Below the pieces are notes generated by a model, which saw only the letters and a list, made by a program, of their open reading frames with translations, was not told the origin of the DNA and ran no database searches. DNA of 64,000 nucleotides. Origin: Bacteroidales bacterium. Its GTDB lineage: Bacteria > Bacteroidota > Bacteroidia > Bacteroidales > UBA1402. Numbering within the stretch: the stretch's first letter is position 1; the number at the start of each line of letters is the position of its first letter. The stretch lies in the NCBI GenBank assembly GCA_017464285.1, contig JAFUDT010000013.1, positions 62,001 to 126,000 on the forward strand, written 5' to 3'. Both the position numbers and the translations under genes were made by a program. Positions 35,626-48,515 of the stretch are shown piece by piece.

Positions 35626-36228
35626 GTGTCGGATCAGTATCGGACCATAGCCGCCCCTTCGGAAGGCCTTTATAGGGAAAAGGGCAGCCGATTCCTGTCG
35701 TTTGCCTTTCCGGTGGACAGTGTGGATGCGGCCATGGAAAAAGTCGGCGAGTTGCGCAAGCGTTTTCATGATGCACGCCATGTCTGTTTTGCCTATTCCG
35801 TGGGTGTAGAGCAGCCCCAAACCCGGGCCGGAGATGACGGAGAACCTTCCGGAACGGCCGGCAGGCCTATTTTGGGCCAGATCAGTTCCTACGGGCTGAA
35901 CAACGTGCTGATAATCGTTGTCCGCTATTTCGGCGGCATCCTTCTGGGTACGGGTGGCCTGACGGTGGCCTACAAGACGGCTGCCTCGGAGGCCTTGGCA
36001 GCGGCAGTTGTCGTGGAGAAGACTCTCCTGTCGGACATATCTTTCAGTTGCGACTATGTCTGTGTGAATGAGGTAATGAAGTTGGTCAAGGAGGAGAAAC
36101 TGTCGGTGACCGACGCGGTCTATGACCAGACTTGTCTTTTTTCGGTCGCTTGTGCCAAATCTTCCCGGGAGCGACTTATAGGTCGTTTGGAAAAAATCGA
36201 TTCTGTACGATTAGATAATGAAAGTTGA
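35626..36228 (+). CDS. YigZ/IMPACT family protein
   Basis: A 200-residue cytoplasmic protein of the IMPACT/YigZ family. The N-terminal domain has the family motif [12 protein letters not shown] followed by [41 protein letters not shown], split by the usual glycine-rich loops; an EF-G-like C-terminal domain follows. Homologs are linked to translation stress, but the bacterial function is unclear. The only start codon after the upstream in-frame stop is GTG at 35626, so this gene uses GTG. It overlaps smpB by 11 bases. Confidence 0.92.
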   Translation: MSDQYRTIAAPSEGLYREKGSRFLSFAFPVDSVDAAMEKVGELRKRFHDARHVCFAYSVGVEQPQTRAGDDGEPSGTAGRPILGQISSYGLNNVLIIVVRYFGGILLGTGGLTVAYKTAASEALAAAVVVEKTLLSDISFSCDYVCVNEVMKLVKEEKLSVTDAVYDQTCLFSVACAKSSRERLIGRLEKIDSVRLDNES

Positions 36229-36682
36229 ACGTAACATACTGATAAAAAACAAGAAGGCCACCTTCGATTATATTCTGCTGGATACTTACACGGCAGGGAT
36301 GGTGCTGACGGGGACTGAACTGAAATCCATCCGCCTGGGTAAAGCCAGCCTGACGGACAGTTATGCCATGTTCTACGGCGGCGAACTCTGGGCCAAAGGC
36401 ATTCAAATCTCGGCCTATGAAAACGGCACCTACAACAACCATAATCCTAAGCGAGACCGCAAGCTGTTGCTGACCAGGCGGGAACTTCGTAAAATAGAAA
36501 GACAGACCAAGGAAACGGGTTTTACCATTGTCCCCTTGAAGATGTTCATCAATGACAAGGGCTGGGTGAAGTTGGAAATTGCCGTGGCCAAGGGTAAGAA
36601 AGCCTATGACAAACGCGATTCTCTCAAAGAGAAGGACGATCGTCGAGTGATGGACAGAGCCTTCAAGAGCCGGCTATCTTAA
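36218..36682 (+). CDS. smpB: SsrA-binding protein SmpB
   Basis: Binds tmRNA and delivers it to stalled ribosomes for trans-translation. The 154-residue protein has the SmpB fold: N-terminus [73 protein letters not shown], and the basic tail [14 protein letters not shown]. The start overlaps the end of yigZ by 11 bases. No tmRNA gene is seen in this window. An abrupt change to AT-rich DNA follows its stop. Confidence 0.96.
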   Translation: MKVERNILIKNKKATFDYILLDTYTAGMVLTGTELKSIRLGKASLTDSYAMFYGGELWAKGIQISAYENGTYNNHNPKRDRKLLLTRRELRKIERQTKETGFTIVPLKMFINDKGWVKLEIAVAKGKKAYDKRDSLKEKDDRRVMDRAFKSRLS

Positions 36683-36808
36683 TTTTAAGAAGGATATACA
36701 CTCGTATTTGCAATTAACGTCGTCCTCGAAAGTATTATGTACTTATTACAGGGAGCATATTAATATTGTCTTATTTTTTTTTCTATTGCAAAATAATCAT
36801 ACAATTTT

Positions 36809-36839
36809 TTTGTCCGATATATTTTTCTTAGTAGATTTG
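36809..36839 (+). promoter_or_regulatory. Promoter of the AT-rich island operon
   Basis: TTTG at 36809-36812, 19 bases, then TAGATTTG at 36832-36839: a full match to the Bacteroidetes consensus, about 34 bases before the ATG at 36874. The island can therefore be transcribed by the host polymerase. Confidence 0.7.
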
Positions 36840-36873
36840 CGGCCGAATAATTAGACGTGTTGTTTTATATATC

Positions 36874-38433
36874 ATGAGGCTTGTTTTTTATTTGTTATAT
36901 TTCATTGTTGGCATTGGTTGTGTTTTCCTAAATACAGATCTTTTTTTTGATGCAAAAAACCAAGCAAAGGAGTATATTTTCCTGACAGGTTTGTCGATTG
37001 GGTTATTAGGTTGGGGTTTATTTTTGGTAAAAACAAATAGTCATCTTTTCCCAAAACTCTCTTCAAGATTTCTTATGATGATTTGTTTAACTATATCTAT
37101 CCTGGAGTCATCTTATTCTGTTATTGATTTCCTCCTTAATGGTAGAGGATTTGTTGGTAGTTTTGATAACGAGGCTGGTTTGTCGGTTTGTCTCATCAGT
37201 ACAATGCCTTTTGCTCAACTATTGTATGTGGGTAATAAATCGAGAATGCGTTTTTATTTATTTCTTATTACAGCCATTATCCTTTCCACGCCTATAATCG
37301 TGATGCGTTCAAGAACGGGAATAATAGCCATACTGGTATTACTAACAGTTATATTTCTAGGGAGAGTAAAAATAACGAAGTTATTAAAGGTTGCCATATT
37401 TTCTTTAATTATTCTTGTTTCGATATTTGGATTGTATTTCATGAAGAAAGATTCCGCTGATGGTCGACTTTTAATATGGCGTTGCAGTTTAGAATTAATT
37501 GCTAAGAAACCGATATTTGGCCATGGTAGAGATGGCTTCACTGCCAACTATATGAGTGAACAGGCAAAATGGAATTCGAGACATCTAAGTGATAAGATTA
37601 CATACTTAGCAGGAGATACAACAGAGCCATTCAATGAATATATTAGAATTATGGTAAACCATGGGTTTGTAGGTTTGTTGCTCTTTGCATTTATTATATT
37701 CCATCTTTATTTATGTTGGAAACATGATTCATATAACCTTTGTACTAAGCTATCAGCATTTTCAATATTTTTGATTCTGGTATGTGCCATGTTCTCATAT
37801 CCTTTTAAATATCCTTTCACATGGTATGTCTTATTTATAAATTGTTATACCCTTTTCAATAATAACTTTTATATTCAATCGTTACGAAGCAGCCGTTATC
37901 TGAGGCTTTCATTGGTTGCATCGTCAATAGTTGCCGCAACATTGATAATATGCCATCTAATATCAGATATTCCAGCACAGCTAAAGTGGCGTAAGCTTGA
38001 ATCTGATTTTGTATTTTTAAACCAGAGTGATGTATTTGAACAGTTTGCTTCCTTGGAGAAGCAACTTGGAACAAATCGACTATTTCTTTATAGCTACTCG
38101 GCGGCATTATTCTCAACAAATCAATATAGGGAATGTCTAATATTGGCAGACAAATGTCGAAGTCTATGGGAAGGATATGATTTAGAAATAATGACCGCTA
38201 GTTGTTATGACGAGCTTTGCTGTTATGAGAAAGCAGAATATCACTACATGCAATCTTATTTCATGTGTCCATGTCGTTTTCTCCCACTTTACAAGTTAAT
38301 GCTCCTATATCAAGAAAATGGCGAAATTGAAAAAAGCAAAAATATAGCACGATGTATACTTGAAAAAAGAGTTAAAATACACAGTCCGTCTGTTGACACT
38401 ATCAAAGAAATTGCCAAATCTATTTTAAATTAA
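36874..38433 (+). CDS. O-antigen-ligase-like (Wzy/WaaL family) membrane protein with C-terminal TPR region
   Basis: A 519-residue protein with about ten to twelve membrane segments in residues 1-370 and a soluble C-terminal region (about 390-519) with TPR-like helices (for example ECLILADKCRSLWEGYDLEI, KAEYHYMQSYFMCP). Two O-antigen-ligase signatures are seen: GRLLIWRCSLELIAKKPIFG beginning at G197, followed by HGRDGFTANY, and EPFNEYIRIMVNHGFVGLLLF (FNEY at 253-256). The usual HNxxL His is replaced by Phe here. Relatives polymerise or ligate glycans on lipid carriers, or transfer them to proteins; the substrate is unknown. Six bases separate it from the lipoprotein gene. AT-rich codon usage suggests acquisition by transfer. 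Confidence 0.8.
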   Translation: MRLVFYLLYFIVGIGCVFLNTDLFFDAKNQAKEYIFLTGLSIGLLGWGLFLVKTNSHLFPKLSSRFLMMICLTISILESSYSVIDFLLNGRGFVGSFDNEAGLSVCLISTMPFAQLLYVGNKSRMRFYLFLITAIILSTPIIVMRSRTGIIAILVLLTVIFLGRVKITKLLKVAIFSLIILVSIFGLYFMKKDSADGRLLIWRCSLELIAKKPIFGHGRDGFTANYMSEQAKWNSRHLSDKITYLAGDTTEPFNEYIRIMVNHGFVGLLLFAFIIFHLYLCWKHDSYNLCTKLSAFSIFLILVCAMFSYPFKYPFTWYVLFINCYTLFNNNFYIQSLRSSRYLRLSLVASSIVAATLIICHLISDIPAQLKWRKLESDFVFLNQSDVFEQFASLEKQLGTNRLFLYSYSAALFSTNQYRECLILADKCRSLWEGYDLEIMTASCYDELCCYEKAEYHYMQSYFMCPCRFLPLYKLMLLYQENGEIEKSKNIARCILEKRVKIHSPSVDTIKEIAKSILN

Positions 38434-38439
38434 AAAAGA

Positions 38440-39222
38440 ATGAAAAAATTAGTATTCAAAATTGCCACACTTGTTATTGTGGCAGGAATTGCATTAGGTT
38501 GCCAAAATGTGAGTAATGAATGCATCGTTGAAACAATTGAGCAATCAGAAGAATTGCAAGATTATCTTATTGCGTGTATGGATTTAGATGAATCTTTTAT
38601 TGCTTTTTCGGAGGATTTGAGGTCACTTGACACATCTTTGATTAGAAAAACAATAGGCTACAAAGGAGAGGTGGTTTTGTATCTGCCAACTAATACTCAT
38701 ATTGAAACATACGTTAAGTCGTATAACGAGACAAAGAAAAGATTGCGCAAAAAATTTCCTCAAATCAAAAGATTGAAGGAAGAAGAGAAACTTAATTGCA
38801 TTGAATCGTGTATTAATGACAATATTACACTTAAAGAAAAGATTGAACGATATCATACCTATCGGTTACTAACTAAATCGACAACATATACATTTAATAC
38901 AGAAACCGATGCGTTCTCGTACTTGGAGAATCAAATAGCAAGCCCAAATTATGTTGAGGTTATACTAATATCGTATACTGACGGAGTGTATAAGGCTCAT
39001 ATTTCTGATGGAGCAACGAGTACTAGTTGTAGCATAAACATGAGTCATAATCAAAATGGGTGGTATACAACAGATTTTTATTCAGATGTTACGGTTAGTT
39101 ACTTAGCACATACTCATAGGTATAGTAGCAGGCCATCAAGAAGTGATGAAAACTTTAAGGAAAGCCACCCGGGACTCACTTTATATATCTATACGACATA
39201 CGATGGTTTAGTCGAGTTTTAA
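38440..39222 (+). CDS. Lipoprotein with a C-terminal JAMM/DUF4329-like motif
   Basis: A 260-residue predicted lipoprotein; the lipobox ALGC gives lipidated C21. Residues 25-150 are helical and Lys/Glu-rich (YVKSYNETKKRLRKKFPQIK), possibly a coiled coil. The last 90 residues are beta-rich and contain LAHTHRYSSRPSRSDENF: H224, H226, S233 and D236 form HxHx6SxxD. This is one residue shorter than the classical JAMM HxHx7SxxD zinc site. The end PGLTLYIYTTYDGLVEF fits the last strands of JAB/DUF4329-type domains. It could be a metal-dependent isopeptidase-like enzyme or a toxin-like domain. I find no full match to a named family. Confidence 0.75.
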   Translation: MKKLVFKIATLVIVAGIALGCQNVSNECIVETIEQSEELQDYLIACMDLDESFIAFSEDLRSLDTSLIRKTIGYKGEVVLYLPTNTHIETYVKSYNETKKRLRKKFPQIKRLKEEEKLNCIESCINDNITLKEKIERYHTYRLLTKSTTYTFNTETDAFSYLENQIASPNYVEVILISYTDGVYKAHISDGATSTSCSINMSHNQNGWYTTDFYSDVTVSYLAHTHRYSSRPSRSDENFKESHPGLTLYIYTTYDGLVEF

Positions 39223-39232
39223 TTTTGTTACT

Positions 39233-39766
39233 ATGAAGAACAGTATTTTTTTATTCATTGTGGGGTTGTCACTAGTTATTGGATTTCAATCTGTTTATGC
39301 TGAATCCATGTTTGGTAGATTCTTCCCGGAAGAGGGATATGAGGTCGCTTATCTTATCGAACCTGCATTTGGTCAGCCAGAAGGCTTTTCCATCAGTAAG
39401 AATAGTAAGGGATATACGCTAACAGTTAAAACTGTTTCGAATTGGAAAAAGGTCAATGACGAGGCCGATCGTCTCAGCAAAGAAACTGTCATCAGTATCA
39501 AAAGCACTCAATCTCTTAGCGCAGACGAGCAGCAGCGTATCCGCGAAAACAATAGGCAGGCCTTTAAGAACATCAGTAAAATGATAGTTTCTAAAATAAG
39601 AATCGAAGAAAAAGTGGTTTTTATCGGAGAAGAGACTGCACGAAAGATGATGGAGTTGTTAAAGGCTGAAGCAGAATCATCAGAACAAAATACCAATCGA
39701 TTGGATGGCAATGTGATCACGATCGCTTATCCGAAAGATGGAGAATACTGCAAAATATCATTTTGA
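39233..39766 (+). CDS. Hypothetical secreted protein of the AT-rich island
   Basis: A 177-residue protein with a clear signal peptide (MKNSIFLFIVGLSLVIGFQS, cleavage probably after VYA). The mature part begins ESMFGRFFPEEGYEVAYL. A helical stretch follows (ADEQQRIRENNRQAFKNISK, then ARKMMELLKAEAESSEQN), and the end is short strands. No family is recognised. It starts 10 bases after the lipoprotein stop, so the three island genes form one operon. A periplasmic partner of the lipoprotein is possible but unproven. Confidence 0.7.
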   Translation: MKNSIFLFIVGLSLVIGFQSVYAESMFGRFFPEEGYEVAYLIEPAFGQPEGFSISKNSKGYTLTVKTVSNWKKVNDEADRLSKETVISIKSTQSLSADEQQRIRENNRQAFKNISKMIVSKIRIEEKVVFIGEETARKMMELLKAEAESSEQNTNRLDGNVITIAYPKDGEYCKISF

Positions 39767-39864
39767 GAGTCTTGTGGCAAATAGCTGATACATCGTCAAT
39801 AGCATAGGTTAGCCAGCGTTTTGTCATCATCGGGTTGTCCTTCAAACATTAAAGGACACTGCTC

Positions 39865-39897
39865 AAAAAAAAGAGGTCGACCAAAAGGTCGACCTCT
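39865..39897 (-). terminator. Strong terminator of the M49 peptidase gene
   Basis: On the minus strand, a perfect 11-bp stem AGAGGTCGACC/GGTCGACCTCT with a TTTT loop is followed by eight T residues (39865-39872). On the plus strand the same hairpin lies at the end of the AT-rich island but is not followed by a T run. Confidence 0.9.
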
Positions 39898-39919
39898 GTG
39901 CTTGATTCAATGCATTTGC

Positions 39920-41932
39920 TTATTCCTGCAGAGCAGGCAGTGTGGCATATTCCTTGGAATAGCGCAGGTGCTGCTCAACGTAGCCTTCGCTGTAGTCGAT
40001 AAGGACGTCGACGAGTTTCTGCCCTTCATAGACGGGTTTCAGCACTGGGTTGACAAAGCCCTTGTAGGCAGTCATGTCCAAGGCCGAATAACGTTCGAGG
40101 ATCTCTTTGTGCAGGTCCTGATCGATGTTGACGGCGTAGGTCTCTATCAATTGCTGGGCGGCCTCAAAGTCACCTTCCGACTTGCAACGCTGGATTTCGG
40201 CCAGCAACTGGCCGAAGCATTCGCGTAGGGCCTTGTAGTCGTTGATGTACATATAGGTCTTGCCGTCTCGCTTGCGGAGCTCGGCCACCTTGGGACCACC
40301 ATTGGCCAGCACCCAGTTGGCCACCAGGGCGCGGTTGCGCATGTGGGCCTCCTCGATCTGGTTGCCCAGTTCGATGCGGCGCAGCTGGGTGAGCGCTCCG
40401 TTCATCATGTACTCGTAGTACTCGGCTTTATAAGCCTGCTTGTCGGGCAGGATACCCAGTTCGACCAGTTTCTCGTCACCGAGGAAGTAGAGCCCGAAAA
40501 GGTCGGCCCGAGCTTCTTCCATGGCCGACTGGTACGATTTCATGGCGTTGGGATCCACGCCGGGCAGCAGCTGGCCGGAGGCATGCCCCAGGCATTCGTG
40601 CAGGTCGGTGTGGAGGTTGTCGGTCAGGGCTCCGTATTTGTTGTACAGGTCGATTTCCTTCTTGCTCCACATGAATTCCTCATTGTAGCCGCTGCCGATG
40701 GCAGCCTTGTTGTAGGCATCTGTGATGTTCTCAATGGTGACTGACTTGGAGCCGTAGTCGCGGCGGATCCAGTCGGCATTGGGCAGATTGATGCCGATGG
40801 GCGTAGTGGGGTAGCAGTCGCCGCCCAGCATGGCTACGGTAATCACCTTGGCGGTGATGCCTTTGACCTTCTCTTTGCGGAAACGTGGATCAATGGGGGC
40901 ATGGTCTTCGAACCACTGGGCATTCTCGCTGATGACCTGAGTCCGGTGAGAAGCTTCCATATTCTTGAAATTGACCGTGCTTTCCCAACTCGACTTATAG
41001 CCGATGGGATCTCCGTAGTTTTCAATGAATCCGTTGACGAAATCCACCTGTGACTGGGTGTCCTGTACCCAGAGTACGTTGTATTGGTCAAAAGTGCGCA
41101 GGTCGCCGTTGCGGTAATATTCGACGAGCTTGGCAATGGTGGCCGCCTGGGCCGGGTTCTCTGCCACGGTCTGGGCCCTTTCCAGCCAATAGACGATTTT
41201 CTCGATAGCCGCTCCGTACAGGCCGTCAATTTTCCAGACTTCTTCTTCCAGATGGCCGTCTTTCTTGACCAAACGGCTGTTCAGGCCGTAGGAGATGGGC
41301 TGTGGATCGTTGGGATCGGCCATGTCGGCATAGAACTTTTCAGCTTCGGCCTGGCTCACACCGCGGTAGTAATTGTTGGCCGAGGTCAGGAGCAAGTCTT
41401 CGCCTTCTTTCTGATTGACGCGCTTGGCTGCGACTGCGGGGTCGAAAATGACGGGTTCGAGGCAGACCAGCAGTTCGTCCTTGGGCAGGTCGAACTGCTC
41501 CTGAGGTGTGGCAGCCAGGGCCCGGGCAAAGAATTCGGCCGAAAAGCCGGGTGTGAATTTATCGGTGGCATAGTGGTGATGAATGCCGTTGGAAACCCAG
41601 ACCCGTTTGAGATACACTTCGAAGGCTTCCCAGTCACTCCCGCTTTTTTCGATGTCGGCATATTGGTATATGGCTTCCAAGGTGTGGCGGACAAGCAGGT
41701 TATAACGGCAGTTCTGGTCGTAGAGGATGTCGCGGCCGTAGAGTGCGGCCTGGCTCAGGTCGTAGATGAGCTCTTTCTGACGCAGCGAGAGGTTCTCGAA
41801 TCCGGGCACCTGATAGTGCAGGATTTCCATGTCGGCAAAGCGGTCGGCCTTGTAATTGAAATTGTCCTGGGCGCCGTTCCGGCATGCGCAGCTAATCAAT
41901 GCAATCATGCTGAGATAAATGAGTTTCTTCAT
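39920..41932 (-). CDS. Dipeptidyl peptidase III-type zinc metallopeptidase (family M49), lipoprotein
   Basis: A 670-residue peptidase that releases dipeptides from the N-terminus of peptides. The N-terminus MKKLIYLSMIALISCACRNG carries a lipobox, so it is probably anchored in the envelope. The zinc site is complete: HECLGH at residues 445-450 (the HExxGH motif of M49) and EEARAD with the Glu ligand at 472-473. The length fits bacterial M49 proteins. It stands alone between a strong terminator and aroC, whose stop lies 48 bases upstream of its start. Confidence 0.93.
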   Translation of the reverse strand: MKKLIYLSMIALISCACRNGAQDNFNYKADRFADMEILHYQVPGFENLSLRQKELIYDLSQAALYGRDILYDQNCRYNLLVRHTLEAIYQYADIEKSGSDWEAFEVYLKRVWVSNGIHHHYATDKFTPGFSAEFFARALAATPQEQFDLPKDELLVCLEPVIFDPAVAAKRVNQKEGEDLLLTSANNYYRGVSQAEAEKFYADMADPNDPQPISYGLNSRLVKKDGHLEEEVWKIDGLYGAAIEKIVYWLERAQTVAENPAQAATIAKLVEYYRNGDLRTFDQYNVLWVQDTQSQVDFVNGFIENYGDPIGYKSSWESTVNFKNMEASHRTQVISENAQWFEDHAPIDPRFRKEKVKGITAKVITVAMLGGDCYPTTPIGINLPNADWIRRDYGSKSVTIENITDAYNKAAIGSGYNEEFMWSKKEIDLYNKYGALTDNLHTDLHECLGHASGQLLPGVDPNAMKSYQSAMEEARADLFGLYFLGDEKLVELGILPDKQAYKAEYYEYMMNGALTQLRRIELGNQIEEAHMRNRALVANWVLANGGPKVAELRKRDGKTYMYINDYKALRECFGQLLAEIQRCKSEGDFEAAQQLIETYAVNIDQDLHKEILERYSALDMTAYKGFVNPVLKPVYEGQKLVDVLIDYSEGYVEQHLRYSKEYATLPALQE

Positions 41933-41980
41933 ATTATTGAGTGGTTGTTGATGTACAAAGCGTAATGCTGTAAGTCTGTG

Positions 41981-43051
41981 CTACAAGTGAATGGCCTTGG
42001 CCATCAGGCCGGCATCCATCAGGACAATGGCAGCCATGGCTTCTACGACGGGCAGGGCGCGGGGCAGGACGCAGGGATCGTGTCGTCCTTTTATTATCAG
42101 ACTGGCCGGACGGCCGTCCAGACCGATGGTCTCCTGTGGCCGGCTGATGCTGGCTATGGGCTTGAAGGCAATATTGAAACAGATATCTTCTCCGTTGGAA
42201 ATTCCCCCTTGGATACCGCCGCTGTGGTTGCTGCGGGTGCGAATCCGGCCGTTTTCGGCATAGAAAGCGTCATTGGCCAGACTGCCGGGCAGGCTGATGT
42301 CAAAGCCGCTGCCGTATTCAAAACCCTTGCAGGCCGGGATGGACAGCATGGCCGAAGCGAGCATGGCCTGCAGCTTGTCGAAATGAGGTTCCCCCCAACC
42401 GGCCGGCACTCCTTTGACGATGCAGTGAACCCAGGCCCCCAGGCTGTCACCGTCGGCCTTGGCTTTTGTCAGTGCCTCGGCCATGGCGGCGGCCGCCTTG
42501 GAATCGGGGCAGTGCAGTGGGTTTTCAGCGGCCTTGTCACTCTCGAAAGCAATGCCGGAGGCGATACCGACAGTGCCTATCCGTGTCGTGAAGGCTTCAA
42601 TGCCGATTCCCTGTTCGCGCAGAGCCATCTTGGCAAAGGCTCCGGCAACGACCCGGGCCAGTGTCTCCCGTGCCGAGGCGCGTCCGCCGCCCCGGTGGTC
42701 ACGCAGACCGTATTTGACCGTATAGGTGTAGTCGGCATGGGAGGGCCGGAAAAGCTCGCGCAGGTTCTCGTAGTCCCCGCTGCGGACATTGATGTTGCGT
42801 ACCATGAAAGCGATGGGTGCACCGGTGGTGCGCCCTTCGAAGATGCCCGACAGGAGTTCGACCTTGTCATCCTCTTTGCGGGTGGTGGTCAGACCGGACT
42901 GACCCGGCCGACGGCGGGCCACATCCCCCTCAAGCAGCTCGTAATCTACGGTCATGCCGGCAGGGCAGCCGTCGATGATTCCGCCAATGGCTGGTCCGTG
43001 TGACTCACCGAAGGTTGTCAGTCGGAAAATATGTCCGAAAGTATTGCCCAT
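41981..43051 (-). CDS. aroC: Chorismate synthase
   Basis: Final step of the shikimate pathway: FMN-dependent trans-elimination of phosphate from EPSP to give chorismate. The 356-residue protein shows TFGESHGPAIGGIIDGCPAG at the N-terminus, then RPGQSGLTTTRKEDDKVELL, DHRGGGRASARET and RSNHSGGIQGGIS, all family signatures. It follows the FKBP gene after 3 bases and shares its promoter at 43666-43697. Confidence 0.97.
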   Translation of the reverse strand: MGNTFGHIFRLTTFGESHGPAIGGIIDGCPAGMTVDYELLEGDVARRRPGQSGLTTTRKEDDKVELLSGIFEGRTTGAPIAFMVRNINVRSGDYENLRELFRPSHADYTYTVKYGLRDHRGGGRASARETLARVVAGAFAKMALREQGIGIEAFTTRIGTVGIASGIAFESDKAAENPLHCPDSKAAAAMAEALTKAKADGDSLGAWVHCIVKGVPAGWGEPHFDKLQAMLASAMLSIPACKGFEYGSGFDISLPGSLANDAFYAENGRIRTRSNHSGGIQGGISNGEDICFNIAFKPIASISRPQETIGLDGRPASLIIKGRHDPCVLPRALPVVEAMAAIVLMDAGLMAKAIHL

Positions 43052-43054
43052 GGC

Positions 43055-43639
43055 TCAGTCGCAGTTGTTGCCGCAGCAGCCCTGTCCTTTTCCGCAACCC
43101 TCGTCGTTGTCGCAACCGCCCTGGCAGCCTTGGCAGCCTCCCTGGCAGGGATGGAGCAGCTGTTCCATCTCTTCATCGGTGCTTTCTCTGACTTCCAGTA
43201 CTTTGCCGATAAAATGCAGATCTTCACCGGCCAATGGGTGGTTGAAGTCCATTTTGACGTACTCATCGCCGACTTCCAGCACGATGCCGTCCAGACGCTG
43301 TCCTTCGGCGGTCATCATCGGCACGGTCTGATCGACGGCGATACGCTGGCTGTCGAACTTGCCGTCTATTTCGAATATGCTTTTGGGCAACTGGGCGACA
43401 TGCTCCTCCATATACTCGCCGTAGGCTTGTGCACAGGGCAGGACAAAATCGAAGCTGTCACCCTGGGCCAGGTCCTTGAGCTGTGCCTCGAAGGCGTCAA
43501 GCATCATGCCCATTCCGAATACGAATGTCAGAGGCCGTTCCTCGGTGGCTTTTTCCATCAGTTCGGGCTCGCTCCCGTCTTCACCTCCTACATACAGGTC
43601 GTAGGAGAGAGCTACAAATTTCTTGTCTTCTATTTTCAT
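43055..43639 (-). CDS. slyD: SlyD-type FKBP peptidyl-prolyl isomerase with Cys-rich tail
   Basis: A 194-residue cytoplasmic prolyl isomerase/chaperone. The FKBP domain (about 1-70 and 130-155) surrounds an IF (insert-in-flap) chaperone domain: FVFGMGMMLDAFEAQL, then LPCAQAYGEY, and MDFNHPLAGEDLHF, which is the SlyD signature. The last 35 residues are unusually rich in Cys and Gly (HPCQGGCQGCQGGCDNDEGC, then GKGQGCCGNNCD), with about ten Cys. In E. coli the SlyD tail binds nickel and helps hydrogenase maturation, so metal binding is likely here. It is transcribed from its own promoter, with aroC downstream. Confidence 0.93.
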   Translation of the reverse strand: MKIEDKKFVALSYDLYVGGEDGSEPELMEKATEERPLTFVFGMGMMLDAFEAQLKDLAQGDSFDFVLPCAQAYGEYMEEHVAQLPKSIFEIDGKFDSQRIAVDQTVPMMTAEGQRLDGIVLEVGDEYVKMDFNHPLAGEDLHFIGKVLEVRESTDEEMEQLLHPCQGGCQGCQGGCDNDEGCGKGQGCCGNNCD

Positions 43640-43665
43640 GGAATATCCAGTATTTGTTTACGAAA

Positions 43666-43697
43666 CAAAAGTACGGCAAACTGAGGGTATTTGCAAA
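43666..43697 (-). promoter_or_regulatory. Promoter of slyD-aroC
   Basis: On the minus strand, TTTG (43694-43697), 20 bases, TACTTTTG (43666-43673). It lies back to back with the porin promoter; six bases separate the two -33 elements. Confidence 0.7.
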
Positions 43698-43703
43698 ATT
43701 TCT

Positions 43704-43735
43704 TTTGCGATTGCGGTCGTGGGAGCTTATCTTTG
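43704..43735 (+). promoter_or_regulatory. Promoter of the porin-ligA transcript
   Basis: TTTG at 43704-43707, 20 bases, TATCTTTG at 43728-43735, 15 bases before the ATG at 43751. This excludes the longer frame starting at TTG 43691. Confidence 0.75.
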
Positions 43736-43750
43736 TATCTCAATTCCGAT

Positions 43751-48467
<4,717 letters not shown>

Positions 48468-48473
48468 AATCCG

Positions 48474-48481
48474 TATCTTTG
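48474..48481 (+). promoter_or_regulatory. -7 box of dapA
   Basis: TATCTTTG 34 bases before the dapA ATG at 48516. It excludes a longer frame beginning at TTG 48486. No clear TTTG is seen 20 bases upstream. Confidence 0.5.
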
Positions 48482-48515
48482 CCCCTTGAACCGGAAGCTA
48501 GGCAAAACACATTCT

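Larger units (their letters stand above)
36683..39770. other. AT-rich island, probable foreign DNA
   Basis: Between smpB and the M49 peptidase terminator, base composition drops sharply (by eye to about one third G+C, against mid-50s around it), and codons end mostly in A or T. The island holds three plus-strand genes with their own promoter at 36809-36839, and no integrase, transposase or tRNA at its edges. The first 126 bases are AT-rich non-coding sequence with homopolymer T runs. The third gene is less AT-rich than the first two. Confidence 0.75.

Noticed and set aside
39767..39864. Possible transposase remnant between the AT-rich island and the terminator
   Set aside because: A short minus-strand stretch (FEGQPDDDKTLANL) looked protein-like but is soon stopped, has no terminal inverted repeats and matches no transposase I can name.
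39821..40228. Plus-strand frame with a basic KKRGRPKGRP stretch that resembles an AT-hook
   Set aside because: The stretch is the translation of the perfect hairpin terminator at 39865-39897, and the rest is antisense to the M49 peptidase.
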